64,000 nucleotides of DNA from Achromobacter sp. RTa (GTDB taxonomy: Bacteria; Pseudomonadota; Gammaproteobacteria; Burkholderiales; Burkholderiaceae_B). Made by a program: the position numbers and the translations under genes. Location: NCBI RefSeq assembly GCF_000757485.1, contig NZ_JPYO01000041.1, positions 1-64,000 on the forward strand, written 5' to 3'. Shown here one piece after another: positions 46,788 to 54,861 of the stretch. The stretch's first letter is position 1, and each line of letters opens with the position of its first letter. The notes under the pieces are model-generated. The model searched no databases and had not been told where the DNA came from. It saw only the letters and a program-made list of their open reading frames with translations.

Positions 46788-46997
46788 ATGGCCGACAACA
46801 AGTCCATCAACCTCGTCGATCTGCAGCCCGGCGTGCGCGTGCGCATGGCCGACGGCGCCGTTGCAGAGATCGTAGAGAACCCTCAGGACGGATTCTGGCT
46901 GATCGTCCGCTACCTGGACCATCCCACGGATTCCTCCCTGGTCGATGCCGGTGAACAACAAGTGTTCGCCACCGACGTCGAATCGATCGAACCCTGA
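46788..46997 (+). CDS. Small hypothetical protein in the dioxygenase operon
   Basis: This 69-residue acidic protein has a predicted beta-rich core (LQPGVRVRMADGAVAEIVEN, GFWLIVRYLDHP) that looks like a small SH3/KOW-type barrel. AAGGAG precedes the ATG. It lies 27 bases after the ferredoxin and 16 bases before the dehydrogenase. No function is known to me; its operon position suggests a helper role for the oxygenase system. Confidence 0.65.
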   Translation: MADNKSINLVDLQPGVRVRMADGAVAEIVENPQDGFWLIVRYLDHPTDSSLVDAGEQQVFATDVESIEP

Positions 46998-47013
46998 CCT
47001 TCATGGAGCCGCA

Positions 47014-47991
47014 ATGAACCAAAAGCCCAAAATCATCGTGTCCGCGCCGCTGCCGGCCGACTTACGAGAGCGCGTCGCCGCCGTCTGCGAGATCATCGAC
47101 GTGCCGGTGGGGCAGAACCCCGCCGAAGCCGTGCCCACGGAGGTCCGTCCCCAGGTCGCAGGCATGGTCTGCACCGTCCGCACCCGGGTGGACCAGGCCT
47201 TGCTCGACGCCTTTCCCGCGCTTGCCGTCAGCTCCAATTTCGCGGTCGGTTTCGACAACGTCGATCTGGAAGCCGCCACGGGACGCCGCGTGCTTATCTG
47301 CAATACGCCGGGGGTGTTGGACGGCGCAGTGGCGGACGTCACGATCGGCCTGATGCTCTGCCTGGCCCGCAACCTCGTGGCCGGCGATGCGTTCGTGCGC
47401 AGCGGCGCCTGGACGAAGGGCGCCTTTCCCCTGACCACCGATATCCGCGGCAAGACGCTGGGGCTGCTCGGCATGGGCCGCATCGGCAAGGTGGTGGCGC
47501 GCACCGCGCAGGCGTTCGACATGAAGGTGATCTACCACAACCGCCGCGAGGATCCGTCGGTGGGAAGCCTGGCCGCTTATGTCGCGCGCGACGAGCTATT
47601 CAAGTCGTCGGACGTGCTCAGCGTCCATATTCCCTTGTCCGCCGAAACTCGCCATTCCGTGGGCAAGCGGGAGTTCGGCCTGATGAAGCCGACGGCCTAC
47701 ATCATCAATACGGCGCGGGGGCCTGTGCTGGACGAGGCGGCGCTGGTCGAGGCGCTGCGGGCCGGCACGATCGCCGGTGCTGGCCTGGACGTCATGGAAC
47801 AGGAGCCGCTGCCGCCGTCCAGCCCCTTGTGCGAACTGCCGAACGTGGTGCTGCAGGCGCATGTGGGCAGCGCCACCCATGAAACGCGGCGGGCCATGAT
47901 CGATCTGGCCGTGGCCAACCTGCTGGATGCGCTGGCCGGGCGGACGCCGCAAGCCATGGTCAATCCGCAGGTGTGGCAGGCGCGCGCCTGA
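47014..47991 (+). CDS. D-isomer-specific 2-hydroxyacid dehydrogenase
   Basis: This 325-residue enzyme oxidises or reduces D-2-hydroxy acids with NAD(P). It has the nucleotide motif LGLLGMGRIGKVVARTAQAF, catalytic arginine in INTARGPVLDEAAL, glutamate in GLDVMEQEP and histidine in LQAHVGSATHETR. It resembles the glyoxylate/hydroxypyruvate reductase group. As the last gene of the cluster it may act on a side chain or late metabolite of the aromatic substrate. Confidence 0.9.
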   Translation: MNQKPKIIVSAPLPADLRERVAAVCEIIDVPVGQNPAEAVPTEVRPQVAGMVCTVRTRVDQALLDAFPALAVSSNFAVGFDNVDLEAATGRRVLICNTPGVLDGAVADVTIGLMLCLARNLVAGDAFVRSGAWTKGAFPLTTDIRGKTLGLLGMGRIGKVVARTAQAFDMKVIYHNRREDPSVGSLAAYVARDELFKSSDVLSVHIPLSAETRHSVGKREFGLMKPTAYIINTARGPVLDEAALVEALRAGTIAGAGLDVMEQEPLPPSSPLCELPNVVLQAHVGSATHETRRAMIDLAVANLLDALAGRTPQAMVNPQVWQARA

Positions 47992-48010
47992 TCGCCAGCG
48001 AAGAGCGGGA

Positions 48011-48047
48011 CGGGCAGGGACGCCCTACGAGGCGTTCCTGCCCGTTT
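48011..48047. terminator. Terminator between converging genes
   Basis: CGGGCAGGgACGCC pairs with GGCGTtCCTGCCCG around CTACGA, followed by TTTT. It sits between the dehydrogenase and the minus-strand receptor gene and could serve both. Confidence 0.75.
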
Positions 48048-48055
48048 TCGCAGGA

Positions 48056-49048
48056 TTACTTGCCGCCGTAGGCGACCACGATGCCGGCCCGCTGGGCGAC
48101 TTCGCTCCAGCGTTTGAACTCCGCCGCCGAAAACGCCTGGAACTCCGCCGAGTTGCGCAGCTTGGGCTCGAACCCCGCGCCGATGATGCGGGCCTGGAAT
48201 TCGGGCGTGGCAAGGCCGCTGACGATAGTCTGCGAAAGCTGGGCGATGATGGCGGGATCGACCTTGGCGGGGGCATACATGCCCAGCCAGCTGGTCACGT
48301 CGAAATCCTTCATGCCCTGCTGCTGCATGGTGGGCACGTCGGGCAACTGCCGCGCCCGGTAGGCGCTGGTGACGGCCAGGGCCTTCAGGCGCTTGCCTTC
48401 CACCATGGCCAGCGTCGGCGGAAGGTTCATGAAACAGATGTCCAGGTCGCCGTTGGCCGTGCCCAGCAGGGCGTCGGCCGCGCCCTTGTAGGGAACGTGG
48501 TCGAATTTCAGGCCGGTGCGCATGGCGAACAACTCCGCGGTCATCTGCGACGAGCTGCCGACGCCATTGCTGCCGTATAGCGGTTTGCGCTTGCTGGCGC
48601 GCAGGTATTCGACGAGTTCAGGCACCGAGTTGGCGGGGTGGTCGGTCCGCACCACCAGCGCGTTGACGAACTCCGCGACCTGGGCAATGGGCAGCAAGGC
48701 CGTGGGTATGTCCAGCGGAAGCCCGCGCAGCGTGGCGGGCGGCAGCACGTTGTGGCCGAGACCGCCTGTCGTCAGGGTGTAGCCGTCCGGCTTGGACGCG
48801 GCGGCGGCCTGCATGCCGATCACGCCGCCGGCGCCGGCGCGGTTCTCGATCACCACGCTCTGGCCGTACTTGGCGAACAGCAGGTCGCCGACCAGCCTGC
48901 CGGCAAGATCGGTCGCGCTTCCGGGGGTGGAAGAGACAATGATCTTGATCGTTCGGGACGGGTAGGGCCCGTCAAGGGCCCAGCCTCTGCCTGCCACGGC
49001 CAGGCCGGCCGCGGTTCCCATCAGTTTCAACGCGCTGCGACGTTTCAT
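48056..49048 (-). CDS. Bug/TctC-type periplasmic receptor, facing the dioxygenase operon
   Basis: This 330-residue receptor has an RR signal (MKRRSALKLMGTAAGLAVAG) and the Bug motifs YPSRTIKIIVSSTPGSATDL, VVIENRAGAGGVIGMQ and KFDHVPYKGAADALLGTANG in outline. It resembles the operon's other receptor (44237) and may bind a related acid. An operator-like palindrome upstream (49116-49133) shares its motif with the region before the GntR gene at 41402, so both could be under that regulator. Confidence 0.92.
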   Translation of the reverse strand: MKRRSALKLMGTAAGLAVAGRGWALDGPYPSRTIKIIVSSTPGSATDLAGRLVGDLLFAKYGQSVVIENRAGAGGVIGMQAAAASKPDGYTLTTGGLGHNVLPPATLRGLPLDIPTALLPIAQVAEFVNALVVRTDHPANSVPELVEYLRASKRKPLYGSNGVGSSSQMTAELFAMRTGLKFDHVPYKGAADALLGTANGDLDICFMNLPPTLAMVEGKRLKALAVTSAYRARQLPDVPTMQQQGMKDFDVTSWLGMYAPAKVDPAIIAQLSQTIVSGLATPEFQARIIGAGFEPKLRNSAEFQAFSAAEFKRWSEVAQRAGIVVAYGGK

Positions 49049-49115
49049 GACGACTTCCCCTTGGGTTGGTTTTGCTACACCACGTGCTGCTCCGATTCCT
49101 GGTTGCGACTTTGTA

Positions 49116-49133
49116 CGATAAACATATTTATCG
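49116..49133 (-). promoter_or_regulatory. Palindromic operator upstream of the Bug receptor gene
   Basis: CGATAAACATATTTATCG has perfect seven-base arms (CGATAAA/TTTATCG). It lies 68 bases from the start at 49048 and shares TACGATnAnCATATTT with 41301-41316. Confidence 0.55.
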
Positions 49134-49299
49134 GAACGGTACGTGGAGCGCCTGGGCGTGGAAATTGCGGCTTACCCTAGGTGCGCCGCTTCCTGTTACG
49201 GCTCCGATTCCGCCGCTCTGTGTCTGGCGCGCAGGCCGTCTGTCCGGGCACACTTTTCCGGTCGCCGCGCCTTCCATGCGCGGTTAGAGAGGAAGTTCC

Positions 49300-50205
49300 A
49301 TGCGCTACCGTTATGTCACCGCCGATGTTTTCACCAGCCGCGCGTATGGCGGCAATCCGCTGGCGGTCGTGCTCGACGCCCAAGGGCTCAGCGCCGCGCA
49401 GATGCAGCGCATCGCGCGCGAATTCAACTACTCGGAAACCAGCTTCGTCCTGCCTGCGCGGGACCCCGCCCACACCGCATGCGTGCGCATCTTCACGCCG
49501 GACCGGGAGGTTCCCTTTGCCGGGCATCCGAACGTGGGCACCGCGATCGTGCTCGCGCGCGAGTGGAGGGCGGCGGGCGGGACGGTGCCCGAAAGCCTTG
49601 TGTTCGAAGAAGAGGCGGGCCTGGTTCGCATAGCGCTCAAGGCTGGCGCGCAAGAGGCGCAGGAGGCGGAGCTGATCGCGCCCAGGCCGCTTGAGCGAGC
49701 AGGCGTGGCGCCGACAACGGCGGTGGCGCGGGCATTGACGCTCGACCCGGCGGATATCGATACGTCCGCGCATCCGCCTCAGGTCGTGTCGGTAGGGCTG
49801 ACGTTTCTGGTCGTGCAACTGGCAAGCCGCGACGCATTGCGGCGCGCGGCGCCCGATGCGCAGGGCTACGCGGCCTTGCTGCCGCTGGATGGCGCCAAAT
49901 CCATCTATGCCTACACCACGGACACCGAGGCCGAACCGGAGACCGACATCCAGGCCCGCATGTTCACCGGCCGCATGACGGAGGACCCGGCCACGGGCAG
50001 CGCGACGGCGGCCGTCACGGCGCTGCGCGCGGCCTTGCGCGGCGGCGGCCTGTTGCGTCTGCGCGTGGGCCAGGGTGTGGACATGGGCCGTGCCAGCCTG
50101 CTGTCCGCGCATGCCGAACCGCGGGCGGATGGAGTATGGGCAGGCGTGGCCGGCCAGGCCGTGGTAGTCATGGAGGGGACCTTGCCGGCGCCCGCCGAGG
50201 CCTGA
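49300..50205 (+). CDS. PhzF-family isomerase/epimerase-like protein
   Basis: This 301-residue protein has the diaminopimelate-epimerase-like double fold of PhzF. Markers are VFTSRAYGGNPLAVVLD, NYSETSFVLP with the catalytic glutamate, FTPDREVPFAGHPNVGTAIVL in outline (key FAGHP) and the C-terminal MTEDPATGSATAAV. Family members are enzymes of unknown or diverse substrates. It stands alone downstream of the Bug promoter region, divergent from it. Confidence 0.9.
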   Translation: MRYRYVTADVFTSRAYGGNPLAVVLDAQGLSAAQMQRIAREFNYSETSFVLPARDPAHTACVRIFTPDREVPFAGHPNVGTAIVLAREWRAAGGTVPESLVFEEEAGLVRIALKAGAQEAQEAELIAPRPLERAGVAPTTAVARALTLDPADIDTSAHPPQVVSVGLTFLVVQLASRDALRRAAPDAQGYAALLPLDGAKSIYAYTTDTEAEPETDIQARMFTGRMTEDPATGSATAAVTALRAALRGGGLLRLRVGQGVDMGRASLLSAHAEPRADGVWAGVAGQAVVVMEGTLPAPAEA

Positions 50206-50370
50206 AGGCTGCAACGCTTTGTTGGCGGCCGCGCGCGCCTCCTGTATGCTTGCGTTCATGGAAGCACCGCATTTCGCGCCGCCCGCCGGCGCCTTCAATC
50301 GACGAATCACTCGACGCTTGCGTTGAGTGGCTGGTCGCACCCGGGCGCTGATCCTTCAGCGCTTTTCCCG

Positions 50371-50399
50371 AAAGCCACGATGCTCCTCGTGGCTTTTGT
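50371..50399 (+). terminator. Terminator-like hairpin after phzF
   Basis: AAAGCCACGA pairs with TCGTGGCTTT around TGCTCC, followed by TTTTGTGTTTTC. It lies 166 bases after the PhzF gene, and no gene occupies the gap 50206-50471. Confidence 0.75.
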
Positions 50400-50471
50400 G
50401 TTTTCGGTCCGTTCTTCCCGCTATCGAGGCGTATCGCAAGGCTTTCGTTTCCATCATCGAAGGAACGAAAC

Positions 50472-50906
50472 ATGAGCTCTCAAGACCTATCCATCCGGCC
50501 CTACCATTCTTCGGACGAGGCCGCGATCATCCAGCTGTGGCATGACTGCGGCCTGACGCGTCCGTGGAACGATCCGCGCAAGGACATCGCCCGCAAACTG
50601 ATGGTGCAGTCCGAGCTGTTCCTGGTGGGCGAAACGGGAGGGGGGATCGTCGGGACGCTGATGGGCGGCTATGACGGCCACCGCGCCTGGATCAATTACC
50701 TGGCGGTTTCGCCGGCGCATCAGCGCCGGGGCTACGCGACCGCGCTCATGCGGGCCGTGGAGCGCAGGTTGCTGGAGATGGGATGCCCCAAGATCAATCT
50801 GTTGATCCGCTCCAGCAACGTCGCGGTGAAGGATTTCTATGGAACGCTGGGATTCCGGCAGGACGAAGTCATCAGCCTGGGCAAGCGCCTGATCCCGGAT
50901 CATTGA
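50472..50906 (+). CDS. ypeA: GNAT acetyltransferase, YpeA type
   Basis: This 144-residue protein is a GNAT-fold N-acetyltransferase. It has SIRPYHSSDEAAIIQLWHDCGLTRPWNDP in outline (markers LWHDCGL, RPWNDP), the acetyl-CoA motif SPAHQRRGYATALM and the C-terminal NVAVKDFYGTLGF. The match to YpeA is good, but the substrate is unknown. The upstream leader carries a terminator-like hairpin. Confidence 0.88.
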   Translation: MSSQDLSIRPYHSSDEAAIIQLWHDCGLTRPWNDPRKDIARKLMVQSELFLVGETGGGIVGTLMGGYDGHRAWINYLAVSPAHQRRGYATALMRAVERRLLEMGCPKINLLIRSSNVAVKDFYGTLGFRQDEVISLGKRLIPDH

Positions 50907-50936
50907 AGGGCCGCGGCCCCAGGCGCTTGCCGGCAG

Positions 50937-51890
50937 TCAGACCGCCACGGTCAGGTACACCGCTTCGCGCCCGACGATGGGCATGCGCGTGGGCATGAAG
51001 ATCGTGCAGTCGTCGCAGGGCGAGCGGATTTCCTCGGTGCCGTTCATGGCGATGAGTTCGCCCTTGGCGTAGGTCTCGAAGCCGATGACCGGTCGCGTGA
51101 AGGTGAAGTCCGCCGATTTCACCATGTGCACCTCCAGAAGCCGGTAGCGGCGCGGCGCCGGGGGCGGCGGCGTGCCCGCCGGCGTGTCGATCAGCCCCAG
51201 GTGCGCCAGGAATCGCAGCGTCACGTCGGTAGCCAGCGCGGCGGCGGACTGCGAGAAGTGCTGGCCGCATTCGACCACCAGCGAGCCGCCGCTGTCGGAG
51301 TCCGGATCGCCATGGCGGCCATAGCCCATGACGCCCGTGCCGGGAAATATGCCCGGAGGCATGACGAGGTGGACCTGCGGCGCGCCGACGGCGCTGGCGA
51401 GCGCGGTGTTGCGGTCCATTTCCGTATAGACCCAGAACGGCTGCACCGGGGCGCGCGTGGAGTGGATGTCCAGCACATAGTCGGCGGCGTCCAGCACGGG
51501 GCGCAGTTCCCGGGCGCGCCGCAGTTCGGGGCTGTCTTCCGGACCATCCAGCATGTCGGCCGACCAGATGCGGTTCAGGTTGTGCACCAGTTGGCGGTTT
51601 TCGTAGGGATTCTCGATGTCGAAGGCCTCGTAGGCCTCGACATGCGCGAAGCTGACCGTCAGCGTGCCGATCTTGGGCCGCACGCCGGTGTCAAGCAGAT
51701 GGGCGGCGGCGACCATGCCGCAGATCTCGTTGCCATGCGTGATGGCGTTGATCAGCGCGTGCGGGCCAGGCAGGCCCGACTCGAAACGATGGACGTAGGG
51801 AATGCCTACATTGCCTTCGCGATAGGCCGCGAGGTTGCGCGGCAGGACTTCCAGCGGGGCGGTGTCGGGTTCGAAAGCGGGATTGTTCAT
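50937..51890 (-). CDS. Succinylglutamate desuccinylase/aspartoacylase-family hydrolase
   Basis: This 317-residue enzyme is a zinc carboxypeptidase-fold (M14-like) deacylase. Zinc ligands are seen in NAITHGNEICGM (H-x2-E) and a downstream histidine in YVLDIHSTRAPVQ. The family removes acyl groups from amino acids. It ends an operon whose upstream partner, a Bug receptor, is reduced to a fragment at 51902-52000. Confidence 0.82.
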   Translation of the reverse strand: MNNPAFEPDTAPLEVLPRNLAAYREGNVGIPYVHRFESGLPGPHALINAITHGNEICGMVAAAHLLDTGVRPKIGTLTVSFAHVEAYEAFDIENPYENRQLVHNLNRIWSADMLDGPEDSPELRRARELRPVLDAADYVLDIHSTRAPVQPFWVYTEMDRNTALASAVGAPQVHLVMPPGIFPGTGVMGYGRHGDPDSDSGGSLVVECGQHFSQSAAALATDVTLRFLAHLGLIDTPAGTPPPPAPRRYRLLEVHMVKSADFTFTRPVIGFETYAKGELIAMNGTEEIRSPCDDCTIFMPTRMPIVGREAVYLTVAV

Positions 51891-51901
51891 GGGAGTAGGG
51901 C

Positions 51902-52000
51902 CTATTCAGGACGGATGCCGGCGCGGTCTATCAGATCTTTGTACAACGCCAGGCGCTCGGACGTCATGGTGGTGAACTGTTGGGGCGTCTGTTCTTTCGT
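51902..52000 (-). pseudogene. C-terminal remnant of a Bug/TctC receptor
   Basis: The last residues before a TAG (at 51902-51904) read TPQQFTTMTSERLALY and KDLIDRAGIRPE, the typical end of Bug receptors (compare ...KWxKVVKDAGIKPE). Upstream of about 52000 the frame turns into unrelated AT-richer sequence. No start, signal peptide or body remains, so a receptor gene was lost by deletion or insertion, leaving the hydrolase. Confidence 0.65.
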
Positions 52001-52207
52001 CTCTTGCGGTGATTGCGTGTGTGGTCTAACTGGCGAAGAAGATTGCAGAACGAAATATAAGATGTATTGCGGCGGTTGCGCAGCGCCGCATAGACGGACG
52101 GAAACCGGCATCCGGCAGGTTTTGTTGCGTTTGGCACAATCGTGTGCCTTGCGTTGATGGATTTGCCCGGTACATTGGTGGAAGGTGCCATCAACAAGGA
52201 GAATTCC

Positions 52208-52801
52208 ATGTTTGATTCTTTTCCTGTCTTGCGTCGCGCCGGCCTGGCTGCCGTGACGATCGGCGCGGCTGGCTTGCTGTTCGCCGGCTGCACCACCACC
52301 AGTCCCAAGTCCGCCGCAACCGCGTCCGAGCAGCGGCAATCGCTCAGCAGCGCGGCGGATGCGACGCTGGGCAAGCTCTACCAGGCCTCGCCCCAGTCCA
52401 AGGACCTGGTTGCGCGCGCGAAGGGCGTGCTGGTCTTTCCTGACGTGCTGAGCGGCAGCTTCATCGTCGGGGCGGAGCACGGCAAGGGCGTCCTGCGGGT
52501 TGGGGGCGCGAACGCCGGCTACTACAGCACGACGGCGGGTTCGATCGGCTTCCAGGCCGGCGCGCAATCCAAGGCGATGGTGTTGCTGTTCATGACTGAC
52601 GAGGCGCTTAATAAATTCCGCAACAGCAGCGGCTGGACCGTGGGCGCCGACGCCACGGTCGCGGTCGTCAATATCGGCGCCAACGGGCGCATCGACACAA
52701 ATACGGCGCAGCAGCCGATTGTGGGGTTCGTGATGAACAATGGCGGCCTGATGGCGGGCGTGTCGCTGGCCGGCACGAAGATCTCCAAGCTGGATCTCTG
52801 A
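52208..52801 (+). CDS. SYLF-domain lipoprotein (YSC84-like)
   Basis: This 197-residue protein is exported with a lipobox (GLLFAGC, Cys28) and contains a SYLF domain from about residue 60 (AKGVLVFPDVLSGSFIVGAE, GVLRVGGANAGYYSTTAGSIG in outline, KAMVLLFMTDEALNKF). SYLF domains bind phosphoinositides in eukaryotes; the bacterial role is unknown. AGGAG is six bases before the ATG. A strong terminator follows. Confidence 0.85.
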   Translation: MFDSFPVLRRAGLAAVTIGAAGLLFAGCTTTSPKSAATASEQRQSLSSAADATLGKLYQASPQSKDLVARAKGVLVFPDVLSGSFIVGAEHGKGVLRVGGANAGYYSTTAGSIGFQAGAQSKAMVLLFMTDEALNKFRNSSGWTVGADATVAVVNIGANGRIDTNTAQQPIVGFVMNNGGLMAGVSLAGTKISKLDL

Positions 52802-52818
52802 TCGCGCCCATCGGCAAA

Positions 52819-52852
52819 GCAAAACGCCGCGGATACGTCCGCGGCGTTTTGC
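52819..52852. terminator. Bidirectional terminator
   Basis: GCAAAACGCCGCGGA pairs perfectly with TCCGCGGCGTTTTGC around TACG. T runs occur on both strands, serving the lipoprotein gene and the minus-strand gene at 52876. Confidence 0.9.
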
Positions 52853-52875
52853 TGTTCTGGCGCAATGCCGGTGGC

Positions 52876-53109
52876 TCAGCCGATCAGCGAATCGCCGTTG
52901 TCGCGCACCGCGCTTTCGCGCTGCATTTCGGCGGCTTCGATGTTCGGATCGAGGCCCCGCCAGCGTTTGATCCGGCCGCGGTCCGGTCCGGGTTCCCAGC
53001 CCAATAGGCCGTAGCGCGTGATTTCGGTTTCACCCGTATCGAATTCCACTTCGAAGTAGCCCTGACGATCGGGTAGCGTGCCGCCAGGGAACCAGTCGGT
53101 TTCAGGCAT
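52876..53109 (-). CDS. Small hypothetical protein
   Basis: This 77-residue acidic soluble protein (GGTLPDRQGYFEVEFDTGET, RYGLLGWEPGPDRGRIKRWR) has two aromatic-rich strands and no family I recognise. AGGAG is suitably placed before the ATG (GCAAGGAGCAAACC). It precedes the bidirectional terminator. Confidence 0.6.
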   Translation of the reverse strand: MPETDWFPGGTLPDRQGYFEVEFDTGETEITRYGLLGWEPGPDRGRIKRWRGLDPNIEAAEMQRESAVRDNGDSLIG

Positions 53110-53221
53110 GGTTTGCTCCTTGCTAGACGATGGGAGGGGGCGGCGCGGGCCTGGCGGCCCGCGCGCGGCGCTTTCATTGTGGGCTGGGCCGGGCGTTCTC
53201 GCAAGCGGCGGGCGGGGAGGG

Positions 53222-53692
53222 TCAGGAGAGCGGCACCGCGGTTGTGTAGAGCACCTGCTTCAGCGCGAAGCTGGACCGGATGCTGGCCACCCCCGGAATG
53301 CGGGTGATGTGTTCGACGATGAGGCGCTCCAGCGCGTCGACATCGGGCACCAGGGCGCGGATCAGGTAGTCGGCGTCTCCCGACATCAGATAGCACTCCA
53401 TGATTTCGGGCAGGACGGCGATTTCGCGTTCGAACACGTCCAGGGCGGCCTTGCGCTGCTTGTCCAGAGATATCTGGATGAACACATTGACCTTCAGGCC
53501 CAGCTTGCGCGCATTGAGCAGTGTGACGCGGCGGTCGATCAACCCTTCGGCTTCGAGCCGCCGCACCCGGGCCAGGCAAGGCGAGGCCGACAGGTTGACG
53601 CGTGCGGCCAGCTCGACATTGGTCAGGCGGGCATCGCGCTGGAGTTCGTTCAGGATGCGGATGTCAGTGGCGTCGAGGTTGATTTCCGGCAT
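53222..53692 (-). CDS. Lrp/AsnC-family regulator
   Basis: This 156-residue protein has the AsnC-type helix-turn-helix ([40 protein letters not shown]) and the RAM ligand domain ([39 protein letters not shown]). It is divergent from an EamA transporter gene, which it probably controls in response to an amino acid. Confidence 0.93.
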   Translation of the reverse strand: MPEINLDATDIRILNELQRDARLTNVELAARVNLSASPCLARVRRLEAEGLIDRRVTLLNARKLGLKVNVFIQISLDKQRKAALDVFEREIAVLPEIMECYLMSGDADYLIRALVPDVDALERLIVEHITRIPGVASIRSSFALKQVLYTTAVPLS

Positions 53693-53801
53693 AAGTCACC
53701 TAGGCATCTTCAAGATGCAGTTCAGATGTGCTGAGTATGCCGGTTATCCAGGCTGAATGAGGTGAAATGTGCTGGGGTTTACCCTATAAACTGTTCCATC
53801 G

Positions 53802-53819
53802 TTTGGCCAATCGGCCAAA
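53802..53819 (+). promoter_or_regulatory. Perfect palindrome between the Lrp and EamA genes
   Basis: TTTGGCCAATCGGCCAAA has seven-base arms around AATC. It lies 34 bases before the EamA start and is a candidate operator. Confidence 0.5.
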
Positions 53820-53852
53820 ACGCAGAATATTCCTGTGGTTGGTTGGGTAGTA

Positions 53853-54764
53853 ATGAGTCAGCGAAGTGTGTTGGGCAGGTTTTTGCCATTGATGGGCGCG
53901 GTGGCGATCTGGGGAGGCAACTGGCCCATCATGAAACTGGGGCTGGCGCATATGAGCCCGCTATGGCTGGCCGCCAGCCGCTTCGGATCCGCCGCCGCGA
54001 TCAGCGTGCTGGTGCTGGGCCTGCTGGGGCGCCTGCGCCTGCCCACGCGGCAGGAGCTGCCGCTGGTGGCGGGCGTGGCGCTGCTGCAGATGGGCGCATT
54101 TACCGCGCTGGCGTTGTGGGCGATGCAATATGTGGCGCCCGGACGCGCGTCCGTGATTGCGTACGCCACCTCCATCTGGGTGATCCCGCTGTCGTCGCTG
54201 GTTCTCAAGGAGCGCCTGTCGATGGCGCAGTGGCTCGCGACGGCGTTGAGCTATGCGGGCATCGCCGTCATCGTGGCGCCGGCCTTCAGCCCATGGCAGG
54301 CGCATACCGTGATCGGGCTGGCGATGCTGCTGGGCGCGTCTTTCGCCTGGGCCTGCAACATCATCCAGTTGCGCGGCAACCGGCACGTCCGCCTGGGCGC
54401 CGACATGATCCCGTGGCAAACGGCCATCGCTGCGGCGCCGCTCGCGGCGCTTGCATGGATGCGCGACGGCGCGCCGGCGTTCCTTGGCGAGCCGCAAGCC
54501 TGGCCTGTGATCCTCTACACGGGGCCGCTGGCCACGGCGCTCACCTTCATCGTGGTGCTGGGCATGACGCAGAAGATGCCGCCGGCGGCGACCTCGATCG
54601 CGATGCTTTGCGTGCCGGTGATCGGGTTGCTCGTTTCTTCGCTGGCATTCGCCGAGCGCATCTCGGCCGACCTGGCGCTGGGCCTGGCCTTGATCGGCGC
54701 GAGCGTCGCCGCGTCCGCCGCCGCGGCGCGCCATAAGCGCCCGCTCTTGCTACGCCCCTCGTAG
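53853..54764 (+). CDS. EamA/DMT-family transporter
   Basis: This 303-residue inner-membrane protein has ten predicted spans in two EamA repeats. The first starts PLMGAVAIWGGNWPIMKLGL and includes PGRASVIAYATSIWVIPLSS with the KERLS motif; the second has MLLGASFAWACNIIQ. Members export amino acids or other metabolites. ATG 53853 is chosen; a GTG at 53835 is in frame. The neighbouring Lrp gene points to amino-acid export. Confidence 0.9.
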   Translation: MSQRSVLGRFLPLMGAVAIWGGNWPIMKLGLAHMSPLWLAASRFGSAAAISVLVLGLLGRLRLPTRQELPLVAGVALLQMGAFTALALWAMQYVAPGRASVIAYATSIWVIPLSSLVLKERLSMAQWLATALSYAGIAVIVAPAFSPWQAHTVIGLAMLLGASFAWACNIIQLRGNRHVRLGADMIPWQTAIAAAPLAALAWMRDGAPAFLGEPQAWPVILYTGPLATALTFIVVLGMTQKMPPAATSIAMLCVPVIGLLVSSLAFAERISADLALGLALIGASVAASAAAARHKRPLLLRPS

Positions 54765-54861
54765 AACGCGCCCGGGGCCGTGTGTGGTCCCAATCGGTGT
54801 AAACAGGCCCTAGAATGGCATGCGCCGGGAGGGCCCGGCTTCATGCGGGCGTGCGGCGGAA

